Source of the DNA: AWTP1-13 sp035714005
GTDB lineage: Bacteria; Pseudomonadota; Alphaproteobacteria; Rhizobiales; Hyphomicrobiaceae
DNA: 10,434 nt
Direction of reading: 5' to 3'
Assembly: GCA_035714005.1 (NCBI GenBank)
Contig: DASTMQ010000446.1
Span: forward strand, 1 to 10,434
How positions within the stretch are numbered: the stretch's first letter is position 1; the number at the start of each line of letters is the position of its first letter. The position numbers and the translations under genes were made by a program. The notes beneath the pieces are model-generated. The model did no database searches. It saw only the letters and a list, made by a program, of their open reading frames with translations, and was not told where the DNA came from. This document shows, piece by piece, positions 1-5,865 of the stretch.

Positions 1-685
1 CGAACAGCGGCACGCCCGGTCGGCGTAGGAACACGACCAGGACGGCGCCCGCGACCATGCCGCCGATGTGGGCCCACCAGGCGACCTGATCGACCGGGCT
101 AATCAGGACCATGATGACCTGGGTCGCCACCCAAATGCCCAGCACCCAGACGGCCCGGATGTGCAAAGGAATAATGCGGAACGCCAGCACCCAGACGAGC
201 ACGCGCGGGTGCAATAAGAGGTAGGCGCCGATCACGCCGGCAACGGCTCCGCTGGCGCCGATCAGCGGCAGCGGGGAGGCCGGCAGCATGATGGCGTGGG
301 TGAGCCCCCCGATCACCCCACACAGAAGGTAAAAGATCAGATACTTCACGTGCCCCAGCGCGTCCTCGATGTTATCGCCGAACACCCACAGGAACAGCAT
401 ATTGGAGAGCAGGTGGAAAATGTCCCCGTGCATGAACTGATAGGTCAACAGCGTCAGGCCTTCCGGAATCGGCACCGGCTGCTGTGGAGAGGCGACGGGC
501 CCACCCACGAGGTGGGCCTGGAACAACTCGGAGGGGATCAGCGCAAAGGAGAGGATGCTCGCCTGCGCGCCCTCGGTGTTTTGCAGAAGGAACGCCACCA
601 CATTGGCAACGATCAGCCCCACGTTGACCCACTGGAAGCTGATCGAGCGCAGGGGATTGTCATCAGACAGGGGGATGAAAACCAC
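1..685 (-). CDS. Rhomboid-family intramembrane serine protease (3' end missing)
   Basis: Rhomboids are polytopic inner-membrane proteases that cut transmembrane segments of substrate proteins with a Ser-His dyad. The visible 228 residues carry the family hallmarks. HGDIFHLLSNM (residues 86-96) provides the His and Asn that line the oxyanion site. GASGAVAG (143-150) holds the catalytic Ser145. WWAHIGGMVAG (203-213) holds the catalytic His206. Hydrophobic segments alternate with short loops, as expected for six or more membrane helices. The gene leaves the window after the last catalytic helix, so only a short C-terminal tail should be missing. I chose the GTG at 685 because AAAGGA lies about 10 nt upstream and the protein then begins MVFIPLSDDNPL, a usual start for this subgroup. 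No in-frame ATG lies nearby. It sits 44 bp after the adenosyltransferase gene and is probably cotranscribed with it. The substrate cannot be told from the sequence. Confidence 0.93.
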   Translation of the reverse strand, partial: MVFIPLSDDNPLRSISFQWVNVGLIVANVVAFLLQNTEGAQASILSFALIPSELFQAHLVGGPVASPQQPVPIPEGLTLLTYQFMHGDIFHLLSNMLFLWVFGDNIEDALGHVKYLIFYLLCGVIGGLTHAIMLPASPLPLIGASGAVAGVIGAYLLLHPRVLVWVLAFRIIPLHIRAVWVLGIWVATQVIMVLISPVDQVAWWAHIGGMVAGAVLVVFLRRPGVPLF

Positions 686-729
686 GGGAGCGTTATCCTT
701 TGCTGGAAGGCGGCACGCCGCCTAAAAGA

Positions 730-1308
730 TCAACGGTTCTGGCCCGGCACCCAAAGGGTATCGGCGCTACCCTTGTCGTTGGCGTAGCGGCTGGCCACGA
801 ACAGGAGATCCGACAGCCGATTGATGTATTTCAGCGCCGGCGCGCTGACGTGTTCGCCCGCTTCGTTGGCCAGCGCCACCATGCCCCGCTCCGCCCGGCG
901 ACAGACGGTGCGCGCAACGTGCAGGGCCGCGGCGGCGGCCGTCCCGCCGGGGAGTACGAAGGACGTGAGCGGCGCCAACTCGGCGTTGAGCTCGTCGATT
1001 TCCGCTTCCAAGCGCGCAACCTGTTGCTCGCTGATGCGCAACCGTTCGCGGCGTGGCTTGCCCTCCCGCTCTGGCGTCGTGAGGTCGGCGCCAAGATCGA
1101 ACAGGTCGTTTTGCACCCGCCCCAACATGGCATCGAGCTTCGGGCTGACGGCCAGGTGCAGGCGCGCCATGCCGATAAAGGCGTTGGTCTCATCGATGCT
1201 GCCGTAGGAGGCGATGCGCAAGGAGTGCTTGGGCACGCGCTCGCCGATGCCGAGGGCAGTCAGCCCCGCATCACCGGTCCGTGTGTAAATCTTGTTGAGA
1301 ACGACCAT
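730..1308 (-). CDS. pduO: PduO-type ATP:cob(I)alamin adenosyltransferase
   Basis: This enzyme transfers the adenosyl group of ATP to the Co(I) corrinoid, making adenosylcobalamin (coenzyme B12) for cobalamin-dependent mutases or for corrinoid salvage and synthesis. It acts in the cytosol, usually as a trimer. The 192-residue product matches the family length. Its motifs run in order: TRTGDAGLT (9-17, ATP binding), DETNAFIG (39-46), FVLPGG (117-122), RRAER (137-141) and YINRLSDLLF (161-170). I chose the ATG at 1308 because the family normally begins close to the KIYTRTGD motif; an AGGGG lies about 12 nt upstream. An in-frame ATG at 1392 would add 28 residues that do not look like the family, and its ribosome site is poor. 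It lies between the HIG1 gene and the rhomboid gene on the same strand. No cobalamin biosynthesis genes are visible. Confidence 0.94.
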   Translation of the reverse strand: MVVLNKIYTRTGDAGLTALGIGERVPKHSLRIASYGSIDETNAFIGMARLHLAVSPKLDAMLGRVQNDLFDLGADLTTPEREGKPRRERLRISEQQVARLEAEIDELNAELAPLTSFVLPGGTAAAAALHVARTVCRRAERGMVALANEAGEHVSAPALKYINRLSDLLFVASRYANDKGSADTLWVPGQNR

Positions 1309-1401
1309 CGCCGCCGCCGACCCCTGTACGAGAAGCTTCGCCTTCGCGACACCTCGGTTGAGGGTAGCAGGCACCCCGGACGCATCAAGCATACCTCGGC
1401 A

Positions 1402-1590
1402 TCAGCGCAGCAGATAGACCAGCAGCATGGCAACGACAATGGCAAGAAACTGCAAGCCGACGCGCCAGCGCATCAGGGTTTGACTGAGGTTGGGGTTCTT
1501 GCCGCGCAGCATGTTCCAAAGACCGGCCAAAAGGACGCCAACCACGGCGAGGAGGGCAAGTACGCTTAAGGATCGAAGAACCTGTTCCAT
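1402..1590 (-). CDS. HIG1-domain twin-transmembrane small protein
   Basis: This 62-residue protein has two hydrophobic helices (about 8-26 and 44-61) joined by a polar loop, GKNPNLSQTLMRWRV (30-44). That loop, with its Asn-Leu-Ser-Gln then Met-Arg-Trp-Arg pattern, is characteristic of the hypoxia-induced-gene-1 (HIG1) domain of alphaproteobacteria. The mitochondrial HIG1/Rcf relatives associate with cytochrome oxidase and respiratory supercomplexes; a respiratory role here is inference. I chose the ATG at 1590 because AAGGG lies about 8 nt upstream. An upstream in-frame start at 1617 would add nine polar residues and is less likely. It is the first gene of the left, minus-strand group, 93 bp ahead of the chosen adenosyltransferase start. 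Confidence 0.85.
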   Translation of the reverse strand: MEQVLRSLSVLALLAVVGVLLAGLWNMLRGKNPNLSQTLMRWRVGLQFLAIVVAMLLVYLLR

Positions 1591-1740
1591 GCCAAGATCC
1601 CTTCCAGCCGGGGCCAAGCCAGGCGACAGTAGCCGACCCTGGCGGAGCCTTCGTCCTTAAAGTGCCACACTGCGCCGAGCGGGGCGCAACCCAGCGGTGC
1701 CACAATCGCGCAGCATCTTGGCTCAGATTGTGTTGTATCT

Positions 1741-1755
1741 GAGCGCTGAGCGCTC
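1741..1755. repeat. Short inverted repeat
   Basis: GAGCGC and GCGCTC flank a 3-base centre, TGA, giving a perfect 6-bp stem. It sits in the divergent promoter region just after the CACAATC/GATTGTG inverted repeat. It could be a protein-binding site or part of a leader RNA structure. No T-run follows, so it is not an intrinsic terminator. Confidence 0.5.
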
Positions 1756-1817
1756 CGCCCCGAGTCGGGGCTGGGTGGCGGGGCCGGTGCCGCGACCTCC
1801 GGCCGATCCGGCCGCTT

Positions 1818-1861
1818 GGCATCGGGTCACTGGGCGTCCGGTCACTCGGCGTCCGGTCACC
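1818..1861. repeat. Three-copy tandem repeat, 15-bp period
   Basis: The units are GGCATCGGGTCACT (1818-1831), GGCGTCCGGTCACT (1833-1846) and GGCGTCCGGTCACC (1848-1861), each separated by one base. Copies 2 and 3 differ at one position; copy 1 differs from copy 2 at two. The array lies about 90 bp before the proposed EnvC-like start. The period is a multiple of three, so the overlapping open frames also repeat. It may be an iteron-like regulator site or simply replication slippage. Confidence 0.75.
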
Positions 1862-1951
1862 TGCGAGGGCCGGATGCGCTTCGTGCACTTGGGGAGGAGT
1901 TGGGGTGCGATCAGCGCCTCGGCTTTGTTTGGGGCAGGCAGGACAGGCAGG

Positions 1952-3301
1952 TTGACTAGTCGGAACCTCAAATCGGCTCAACGCGCGGGCGCACTCGCGC
2001 TCGCCGCCATGCTGGCGCCGGCACTGGCCGCCGCGCAGGCCCCCGCCAACCCCGACGAGGCCCGCAAACAGCTCGAGTCCGACCGTGGACGGCTGGAAGC
2101 CACCCAGCGGCGCTCCAAGGAGATCCAGGCGGACGTGGACAAGCTCGCCGCCGAGCGCGAGCGTATCAACAGCCGCCTGGTCGAGACGGGCAAGCTCATC
2201 CAGCAGAGCGAGGCCCAACTGGGGCTCATCGAATCCCGGCTCGGCGATCTGGAAACACAGGAAAAGCAGGTCCGGGGTTCGCTCGAGGAGCGCCACGGCT
2301 CGATTTCGGCCCTGCTGGCGGCCATGCAGCGCATGGGGCGCAATCCTCCACCCGTAATGGTGACGCAGCGTGAGGATGCCCTCTCGATGGTGCGCAGCGC
2401 CATGCTGCTGGCGGCGGCTTTTCCCGAGCTGCGCGGCGAAGCCGTGGCCCTATCCGAGCGCCTGAATGCCCTGATCGGCATCATGACCAGCATTCGCTCC
2501 GAGGGCGAAAAGCTCCGCGCAGAAACGACGCGGCTCAATGATGCCCGGGTGCGGCTGGCCGGGCTGCAGGAAAGCAAGCGCCAGTCGCTGGCCGAGCGCC
2601 AGACCGAGTTGGCGCACGTCCGCCAGGCCGCCGCCGACATTTCCAAAAGCGTGTCGGATCTGGGCGATCTGATCCAGAAACTCGACAAAGAGGTGGCCGA
2701 GCGCACCGGGCTTGGCACCTACGAACAGGAGATGGCCGCCCGCGAACAGGAAAAGCAGCGCGCCGCCGCGGCCAAGCAGATTACAGAAAAGAAATCTTCC
2801 GCCGAGCTCGCTCCCAGCTCCGACCGCGTGGCTATGCTTACGCCCGGCCGCATCAAGCCGGCGATGCCTTTTACCGAGGCAAAGGGCCAACTGCCCCTGC
2901 CCGCCCACGGCCGGCGGGTGCTGACATTTGGCGAGAAAACGCAATACGGCAGCCAATCCCGCGGGCTTGTGATCGAGACCCGCTATGGGGGACAGGTTGT
3001 CTCGCCCTGTGACGGCTGGATTGTTTACGCTGGCGAGTTTCGCAGCTACGGGCAGCTCTTGATCATCAATGCTGGCGGAGGGTATCATATTTTGTTAGCA
3101 GGTTTATCCCAGATTGATGTGCAACTTGGCCAATTCGTGCTTACTGGGGAGCCGGTAGGCGTGATGAGCGCAGCTGCAAAGTCGTCGCTGTCGAAGGCGC
3201 AGGAGAGCGGTCCTGTGCTCTATATCGAATTCCGCAAGGACCAGCGGCCAATAGACCCCGACCCTTGGTGGGCGGATGCCTCTCGAAAGGTGCAAGAATG
3301 A
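1952..3301 (+). CDS. envC: EnvC-like murein hydrolase activator (degenerate LytM/M23 domain)
   Basis: EnvC-type proteins sit in the periplasm and switch on cell-wall amidases during septum splitting; they do not cut peptidoglycan themselves. The 449-residue product starts with a signal peptide: basic residues 1-11, a hydrophobic core of about 12-26, and likely cleavage after AQA at 30. A long coiled coil follows (about 35-125 and 160-285, rich in Glu, Arg, Gln and Leu), then a C-terminal LytM fold (about 315-440). The metal-binding residues of active M23 enzymes are not conserved. The HxxxD region reads QSRGLVIET (335-343) and the final HxH is replaced by LYIEFRKD (423-430), as in non-catalytic activators. 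I chose the TTG at 1952 because AGGA lies 8 nt upstream and the signal peptide then begins the protein. An ATG at 1874 would put 26 extra residues before it. The stop overlaps the ctpA start (ATGA), suggesting translational coupling. Codons near 3058-3200 look AT-richer than the rest. Confidence 0.88.
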   Translation: MTSRNLKSAQRAGALALAAMLAPALAAAQAPANPDEARKQLESDRGRLEATQRRSKEIQADVDKLAAERERINSRLVETGKLIQQSEAQLGLIESRLGDLETQEKQVRGSLEERHGSISALLAAMQRMGRNPPPVMVTQREDALSMVRSAMLLAAAFPELRGEAVALSERLNALIGIMTSIRSEGEKLRAETTRLNDARVRLAGLQESKRQSLAERQTELAHVRQAAADISKSVSDLGDLIQKLDKEVAERTGLGTYEQEMAAREQEKQRAAAAKQITEKKSSAELAPSSDRVAMLTPGRIKPAMPFTEAKGQLPLPAHGRRVLTFGEKTQYGSQSRGLVIETRYGGQVVSPCDGWIVYAGEFRSYGQLLIINAGGGYHILLAGLSQIDVQLGQFVLTGEPVGVMSAAAKSSLSKAQESGPVLYIEFRKDQRPIDPDPWWADASRKVQE

Positions 3302-4656
3302 CCAGGAAATCCGACTACGCCTTTTGGACGTTCGTGTTGTTGGCGTGTCTCGCCGGAGCCACCACCGTGCTCAACGTCACGCGCACGTACTCGGCTACGT
3401 CGGGAAACTCGGAAATCTACAAACAGCTTGATCTGTTCGGCGACGTGCTGGAGCGGGTGCGCAGCGATTACGTCGAGAAGCCGGACGATGCCATGCTGAT
3501 CGATTCGGCCATCAACGGCATGCTGAGCGCGCTCGATCCGCACTCCGCCTACCTCAATCCCAAGAGCTTCCGCGACATGCAGGTGCAGACGCGCGGCGAG
3601 TTCGGCGGCCTTGGCATCGAGGTGACGATGGAAAACGGCGTCGTCAAGGTGGTCTCCCCGATCGACGACACGCCCGCCTCCAAGGCCGGGCTGTTGACCA
3701 ACGACCTCATCACGCATCTCGACGGCGAGCAGATTGTCGGGCTCACGCTCGAGCAGGCTGTGGAAAAGATGCGGGGTCCCGTCAACACACCCATCACGCT
3801 GACCATCGTGCGCAAGGGCCGCGATGATGCCTTCGACGTCAAGATCGTGCGCGACGTCATTCGCATCAACGCCGTTAAGGCACGCGCCGAAGGCGACGTG
3901 ATCTATGTCAAGGTGTCGACCTTCAATGAGCAGACCCACGCCAATCTGGTGAAGGCCATCGAAGGCCTGAAGAAGTCGGCCGGCAAGAGCCTCAAGGGCT
4001 ATGTCATCGACCTCAGGGGCAACCCCGGCGGCTTGCTCGATCAGGCCATCGCCGTCTCCGACGACATGCTGGAGAAGGGTGCCATCGTGCTCACCAAGGG
4101 CCGCGGCCTGGAAGAGACGCAGCGGGCCAACGCCCGGCCGGGCGACATCACCGAGGGCAAGCCGATCGTGGTATTGATCAACGGCGGTTCGGCCTCGGCA
4201 TCGGAAATCGTCGCCGGTGCGCTCCAGGATCACAAGCGCGCGACCGTGATCGGCACGCGCTCGTTTGGCAAGGGCTCGGTACAAACCATCATTCCCTTGG
4301 GCGCCAACGGTGCCATCCGCCTTACCACGGCGCGCTACTACACGCCCTCGGGACGCTCGATCCAAGCCAAGGGGATCGAACCCGACGTGATGGTCGAACA
4401 GGAGCTGCCGCCGGAACTGCAAAGCAAGTTGCCAAACCGCTCACCCAGCGAGGCGGGCCTGCGCGGCCATCTCAAGGGTGAGACGAAGGACGGCAAGGAA
4501 GGGGGCGGCTCTTCCAGCTACGTGCCGAAGGAGGCCGAGAAGGACACGCAGCTGCAGTATGCCCTGAAGATGCTGCGCGGTGAGCCCTTGCCGCAGATCA
4601 AGAAAAAAGCCGAAGCGCCCGACGCCGACGGCGAGCAAAAGACCGAGACGAAGTAG
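3298..4656 (+). CDS. ctpA: S41-family C-terminal processing protease CtpA
   Basis: CtpA/Prc proteases degrade or trim periplasmic proteins from the C-terminus, with a Ser-Lys dyad gated by a PDZ domain. In several bacteria they act on peptidoglycan endopeptidases. This 452-residue protein has an N-terminal membrane anchor or signal (about 8-28), a helical region, a PDZ domain (about 98-175, with GGLGIEV at 103-109), and the S41 core. Substrate-site residues DLRGNPGG lie at 238-245. In GGSASASE (296-303) Ser300 is the nucleophile; Asp311, the dyad Lys325 (in SFGKGSVQ) and Gln329 match the spacing of E. coli Prc Ser430, Asp441, Lys455 and Gln459. The C-terminal 60 residues are charged and of low complexity. 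I chose the ATG at 3298 because AAAGG lies 7 nt upstream and it overlaps the previous stop. The pairing with an EnvC-like activator upstream fits shared work on the cell wall. Confidence 0.97.
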   Translation: MTRKSDYAFWTFVLLACLAGATTVLNVTRTYSATSGNSEIYKQLDLFGDVLERVRSDYVEKPDDAMLIDSAINGMLSALDPHSAYLNPKSFRDMQVQTRGEFGGLGIEVTMENGVVKVVSPIDDTPASKAGLLTNDLITHLDGEQIVGLTLEQAVEKMRGPVNTPITLTIVRKGRDDAFDVKIVRDVIRINAVKARAEGDVIYVKVSTFNEQTHANLVKAIEGLKKSAGKSLKGYVIDLRGNPGGLLDQAIAVSDDMLEKGAIVLTKGRGLEETQRANARPGDITEGKPIVVLINGGSASASEIVAGALQDHKRATVIGTRSFGKGSVQTIIPLGANGAIRLTTARYYTPSGRSIQAKGIEPDVMVEQELPPELQSKLPNRSPSEAGLRGHLKGETKDGKEGGGSSSYVPKEAEKDTQLQYALKMLRGEPLPQIKKKAEAPDADGEQKTETK

Positions 4657-4680
4657 CGGCCGCTCGCGGCGCGCAAACCC

Positions 4681-4712
4681 CGTTGGGCGCCGTAAGGCGC
4701 CCAACGCTTTTT
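4681..4712 (+). terminator. Intrinsic terminator after ctpA
   Basis: A perfect 11-bp GC-rich stem (4681-4691 with 4696-4706) closes on the loop GTAA and is followed by C and five Ts (4708-4712). It begins 25 bp after the ctpA stop, so it should end the EnvC-like/ctpA transcript. It ends only 12 nt before the first rppH start codon and directly abuts that gene's ribosome site. Confidence 0.93.
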
Positions 4713-4724
4713 GGGGACGGGTGC

Positions 4725-5228
4725 ATGCAGTCAACGCTCGCCTATCGACCCTGCGTCGGCATCATGGTGCTCAACGCTCAAGGCCGCATCTGGATCGGCC
4801 GCCGGTTCGATGCCCCCCAGGAGCCGGAAGGGCCCGGCACCTGGTGGCAGATGCCCCAGGGCGGCATTGACGCCGACGAGGAGCCGCAGCAGGCAGCGCT
4901 CAGGGAGCTGTTCGAGGAGACGGGCATGCGCTCGGTCGCCCTCATCGCCGAAAGCCCCAATTGGTACGCCTATGACCTGCCCGAAAAGCTGCGGCCCAGG
5001 GCGTGGGGCGGACGCTATCGCGGCCAGCGCCAGAAGTGGTTTGCCGTGCGCTTTCTTGGCGAGGAAAGCGAAATCGCCATTGCGCGGCCGCCGGGACAGA
5101 GCATCGAATTCGACGCCTGGCGTTGGGCCGAGGCCGCCGAACTGGTGGCCCTCGTCGTCCCCTTCAAGCGCGAGGTCTACGCCCAGGTGCTCGGAGACTT
5201 TGCTTCCGTGCTGGGTCCCGCCGCCTGA
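4725..5228 (+). CDS. rppH: RNA pyrophosphohydrolase RppH, copy 1 (Nudix)
   Basis: RppH removes pyrophosphate from the 5' triphosphate of mRNA, leaving a monophosphate that triggers RNase E-type decay. The 167-residue cytosolic product has the family start YRPCVGIM (7-14), WQMPQGGI (41-48) leading into a complete Nudix box at 46-68 (G-x5-E-x7-RELFEETGM, with metal-binding Glu64 and Glu65), the RNA-binding segment YRGQRQKWF (98-106), and AWRW and VPFKR near the end. Relative to copy 2, the stretch FDAPQEPEGPGTW (28-40) is rich in Pro and Gly and resembles neither copy 2 nor the alphaproteobacterial RppH sequences I recall. I chose the ATG at 4725, with GGGGA 7 nt upstream. An in-frame TTG at 4683 lies inside the terminator stem and is unlikely. 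A second paralogue follows 100 bp later. The gene may need read-through of the terminator or a promoter hidden in the end of ctpA. Confidence 0.92.
   Translation: MQSTLAYRPCVGIMVLNAQGRIWIGRRFDAPQEPEGPGTWWQMPQGGIDADEEPQQAALRELFEETGMRSVALIAESPNWYAYDLPEKLRPRAWGGRYRGQRQKWFAVRFLGEESEIAIARPPGQSIEFDAWRWAEAAELVALVVPFKREVYAQVLGDFASVLGPAA
5019..5074 (+). repeat. 56-nt near-identical block, copy A (in first rppH)
   Basis: This block matches 5632-5687 at 55 of 56 positions; the sole mismatch is G5046 against A5659. It encodes RGQRQKWFA-V/M-RFLGEESEI. The conservation includes third codon positions, far above the similarity of the flanking gene sequence. Confidence 0.9.
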
Positions 5229-5249
5229 GGCCTTGCCACCGTTAGCCTT

Positions 5250-5284
5250 GATTTGCGCGTGACAAAGACAAGCAAATCACGCAA
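5250..5284 (+). promoter_or_regulatory. Overlapping inverted repeats between the rppH copies
   Basis: The 100-bp gap between the two rppH genes is locally AT-rich. It holds two inverted repeats that share bases. GATTTGC (5250-5256) can pair with GCAAATC (5272-5278). TTGCGCGTGA (5253-5262) can pair with TCACGCAA (5277-5284) with a 2-base bulge. In RNA the two stems would exclude each other. They could also be one imperfect operator. No T-run follows either. I see no convincing promoter, though copy 2 may well have one here. Confidence 0.45.
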
Positions 5285-5328
5285 CACTCAAATTAAGCTT
5301 TTGCTGGCATGGACTTGGCTCAACCGAC

Positions 5329-5832
5329 GTGGCCAACAGACTGAACATCGATCTGCCCTATCGCCCTTGCGTCGGCATCATGCTGATCAACCGCGACGGC
5401 CTGGTGTGGGTTGGCCGGCGCCTGCCCAAATGGGTGGGCGACCGCTCCAGGCCCATCTGGCAAATGCCGCAGGGCGGGATCGGCGCGGGCGAGCCGGAAC
5501 GCGCCGCGGCACTCCGCGAGCTTGAAGAGGAAACCGCCGTCCGCTCCGTTGCCATCATTGCCGAGGCGCCGGGTTGGTTCAGCTATGACTTGCCCAATGA
5601 ACTCTTGGGCGTGGCGCTCAAGGGCAGATACCGCGGCCAGCGCCAGAAGTGGTTTGCCATGCGCTTTCTTGGCGAGGAAAGCGAAATTGACGTTTCGCCG
5701 CGCAACGGCCGCAAGGCCGAGTTCGAGGCCTGGCGCTGGGCGAAGATGACCGAGCTTCCCGATCTGATCATCCCCTTCAAACGCCAGATCTATCGCGACG
5801 TCGTGTCGATTTTTGCACCCTACGCCGCTTGA
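5329..5832 (+). CDS. rppH: RNA pyrophosphohydrolase RppH, copy 2 (Nudix)
   Basis: This is a second 167-residue RppH-family Nudix hydrolase, predicted to convert 5'-triphosphate RNA ends to monophosphate. Motifs: YRPCVGIM (11-18), WQMPQGGI (44-51), a Nudix box at 49-71 (G-x5-E-x7-RELEEETAV, with Glu67 and Glu68), YRGQRQKWFA (101-110) and IPFKR (148-152). The Nudix box is unusual: the conserved Gly after EExx is Ala70, and position 66 is Glu where RppH usually has Phe or Tyr. The metal-binding glutamates are intact, so activity is likely. Its middle (GVALKGRYRGQ) resembles typical alphaproteobacterial RppH more closely than copy 1. The GTG at 5329 gives the family-typical N-terminus, but I see no good ribosome site. 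An 11-codon frame from the ATG at 5309 to the TGA at 5342-5344 overlaps this start and could couple translation. It is convergent with the next gene, 33 bp away. Confidence 0.9.
   Translation: MANRLNIDLPYRPCVGIMLINRDGLVWVGRRLPKWVGDRSRPIWQMPQGGIGAGEPERAAALRELEEETAVRSVAIIAEAPGWFSYDLPNELLGVALKGRYRGQRQKWFAMRFLGEESEIDVSPRNGRKAEFEAWRWAKMTELPDLIIPFKRQIYRDVVSIFAPYAA
5632..5687 (+). repeat. 56-nt near-identical block, copy B (in second rppH)
   Basis: This is the partner of 5019-5074, in the same orientation 613 bp downstream, with one mismatch. It is the only stretch of this length in the two genes where synonymous positions are also shared. Confidence 0.9.
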
Positions 5833-5865
5833 GGCGATCGGCTTGCGGGCGGCGCCGCGCCTCCG

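Larger units (their letters stand above)
1591..1951. promoter_or_regulatory. Divergent intergenic region between the HIG1 and EnvC-like genes
   Basis: These 361 bp lie between divergently transcribed genes and must hold promoters for both sides. I see no convincing sigma-70 -35/-10 pair. What is visible: GTGCCACA twice (1662-1669 and 1697-1704); an inverted repeat CACAATC (1701-1707) with GATTGTG (1726-1732); a compact hairpin at 1741-1755; and a 15-bp-period repeat at 1818-1861. Open frames crosses this stretch on both strands, but none resembles a protein I know. The open frame upstream of the EnvC-like signal peptide is best read as untranslated leader. Confidence 0.55.

Noticed and set aside
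700..1569. 289-codon plus-strand frame
   Set aside because: It lies antisense to the adenosyltransferase and HIG1 genes, both of which have clear family motifs. No ribosome site or protein family fits it.
1818..1861. CRISPR-like array
   Set aside because: Units are 14 bp with a single base between them. There are no spacers and no cas genes.
1385..2296. 303-codon minus-strand frame spanning the divergent region
   Set aside because: Its N-terminal half is antisense to the EnvC-like coiled coil and its C-terminal end overlaps the HIG1 gene in another frame. Low-complexity stretches come from the 15-bp repeat.
3220..4422. 400-codon open frame on the minus strand opposite ctpA
   Set aside because: It is the antisense shadow of a GC-rich, unmistakable S41 protease. 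The translation is rich in His, Asp, Arg and Gly with no recognisable domain or ribosome site.
4681..4724. Riboswitch or T-box ahead of rppH
   Set aside because: Only a single terminator stem is present. No aptamer-like conserved core precedes it, because the ctpA coding region is immediately upstream.
5833..5865. Terminator between convergent rppH copy 2 and the CMD gene
   Set aside because: The 33-bp gap is GC-rich with a small self-complementary core but no stem of useful length and no T-run.
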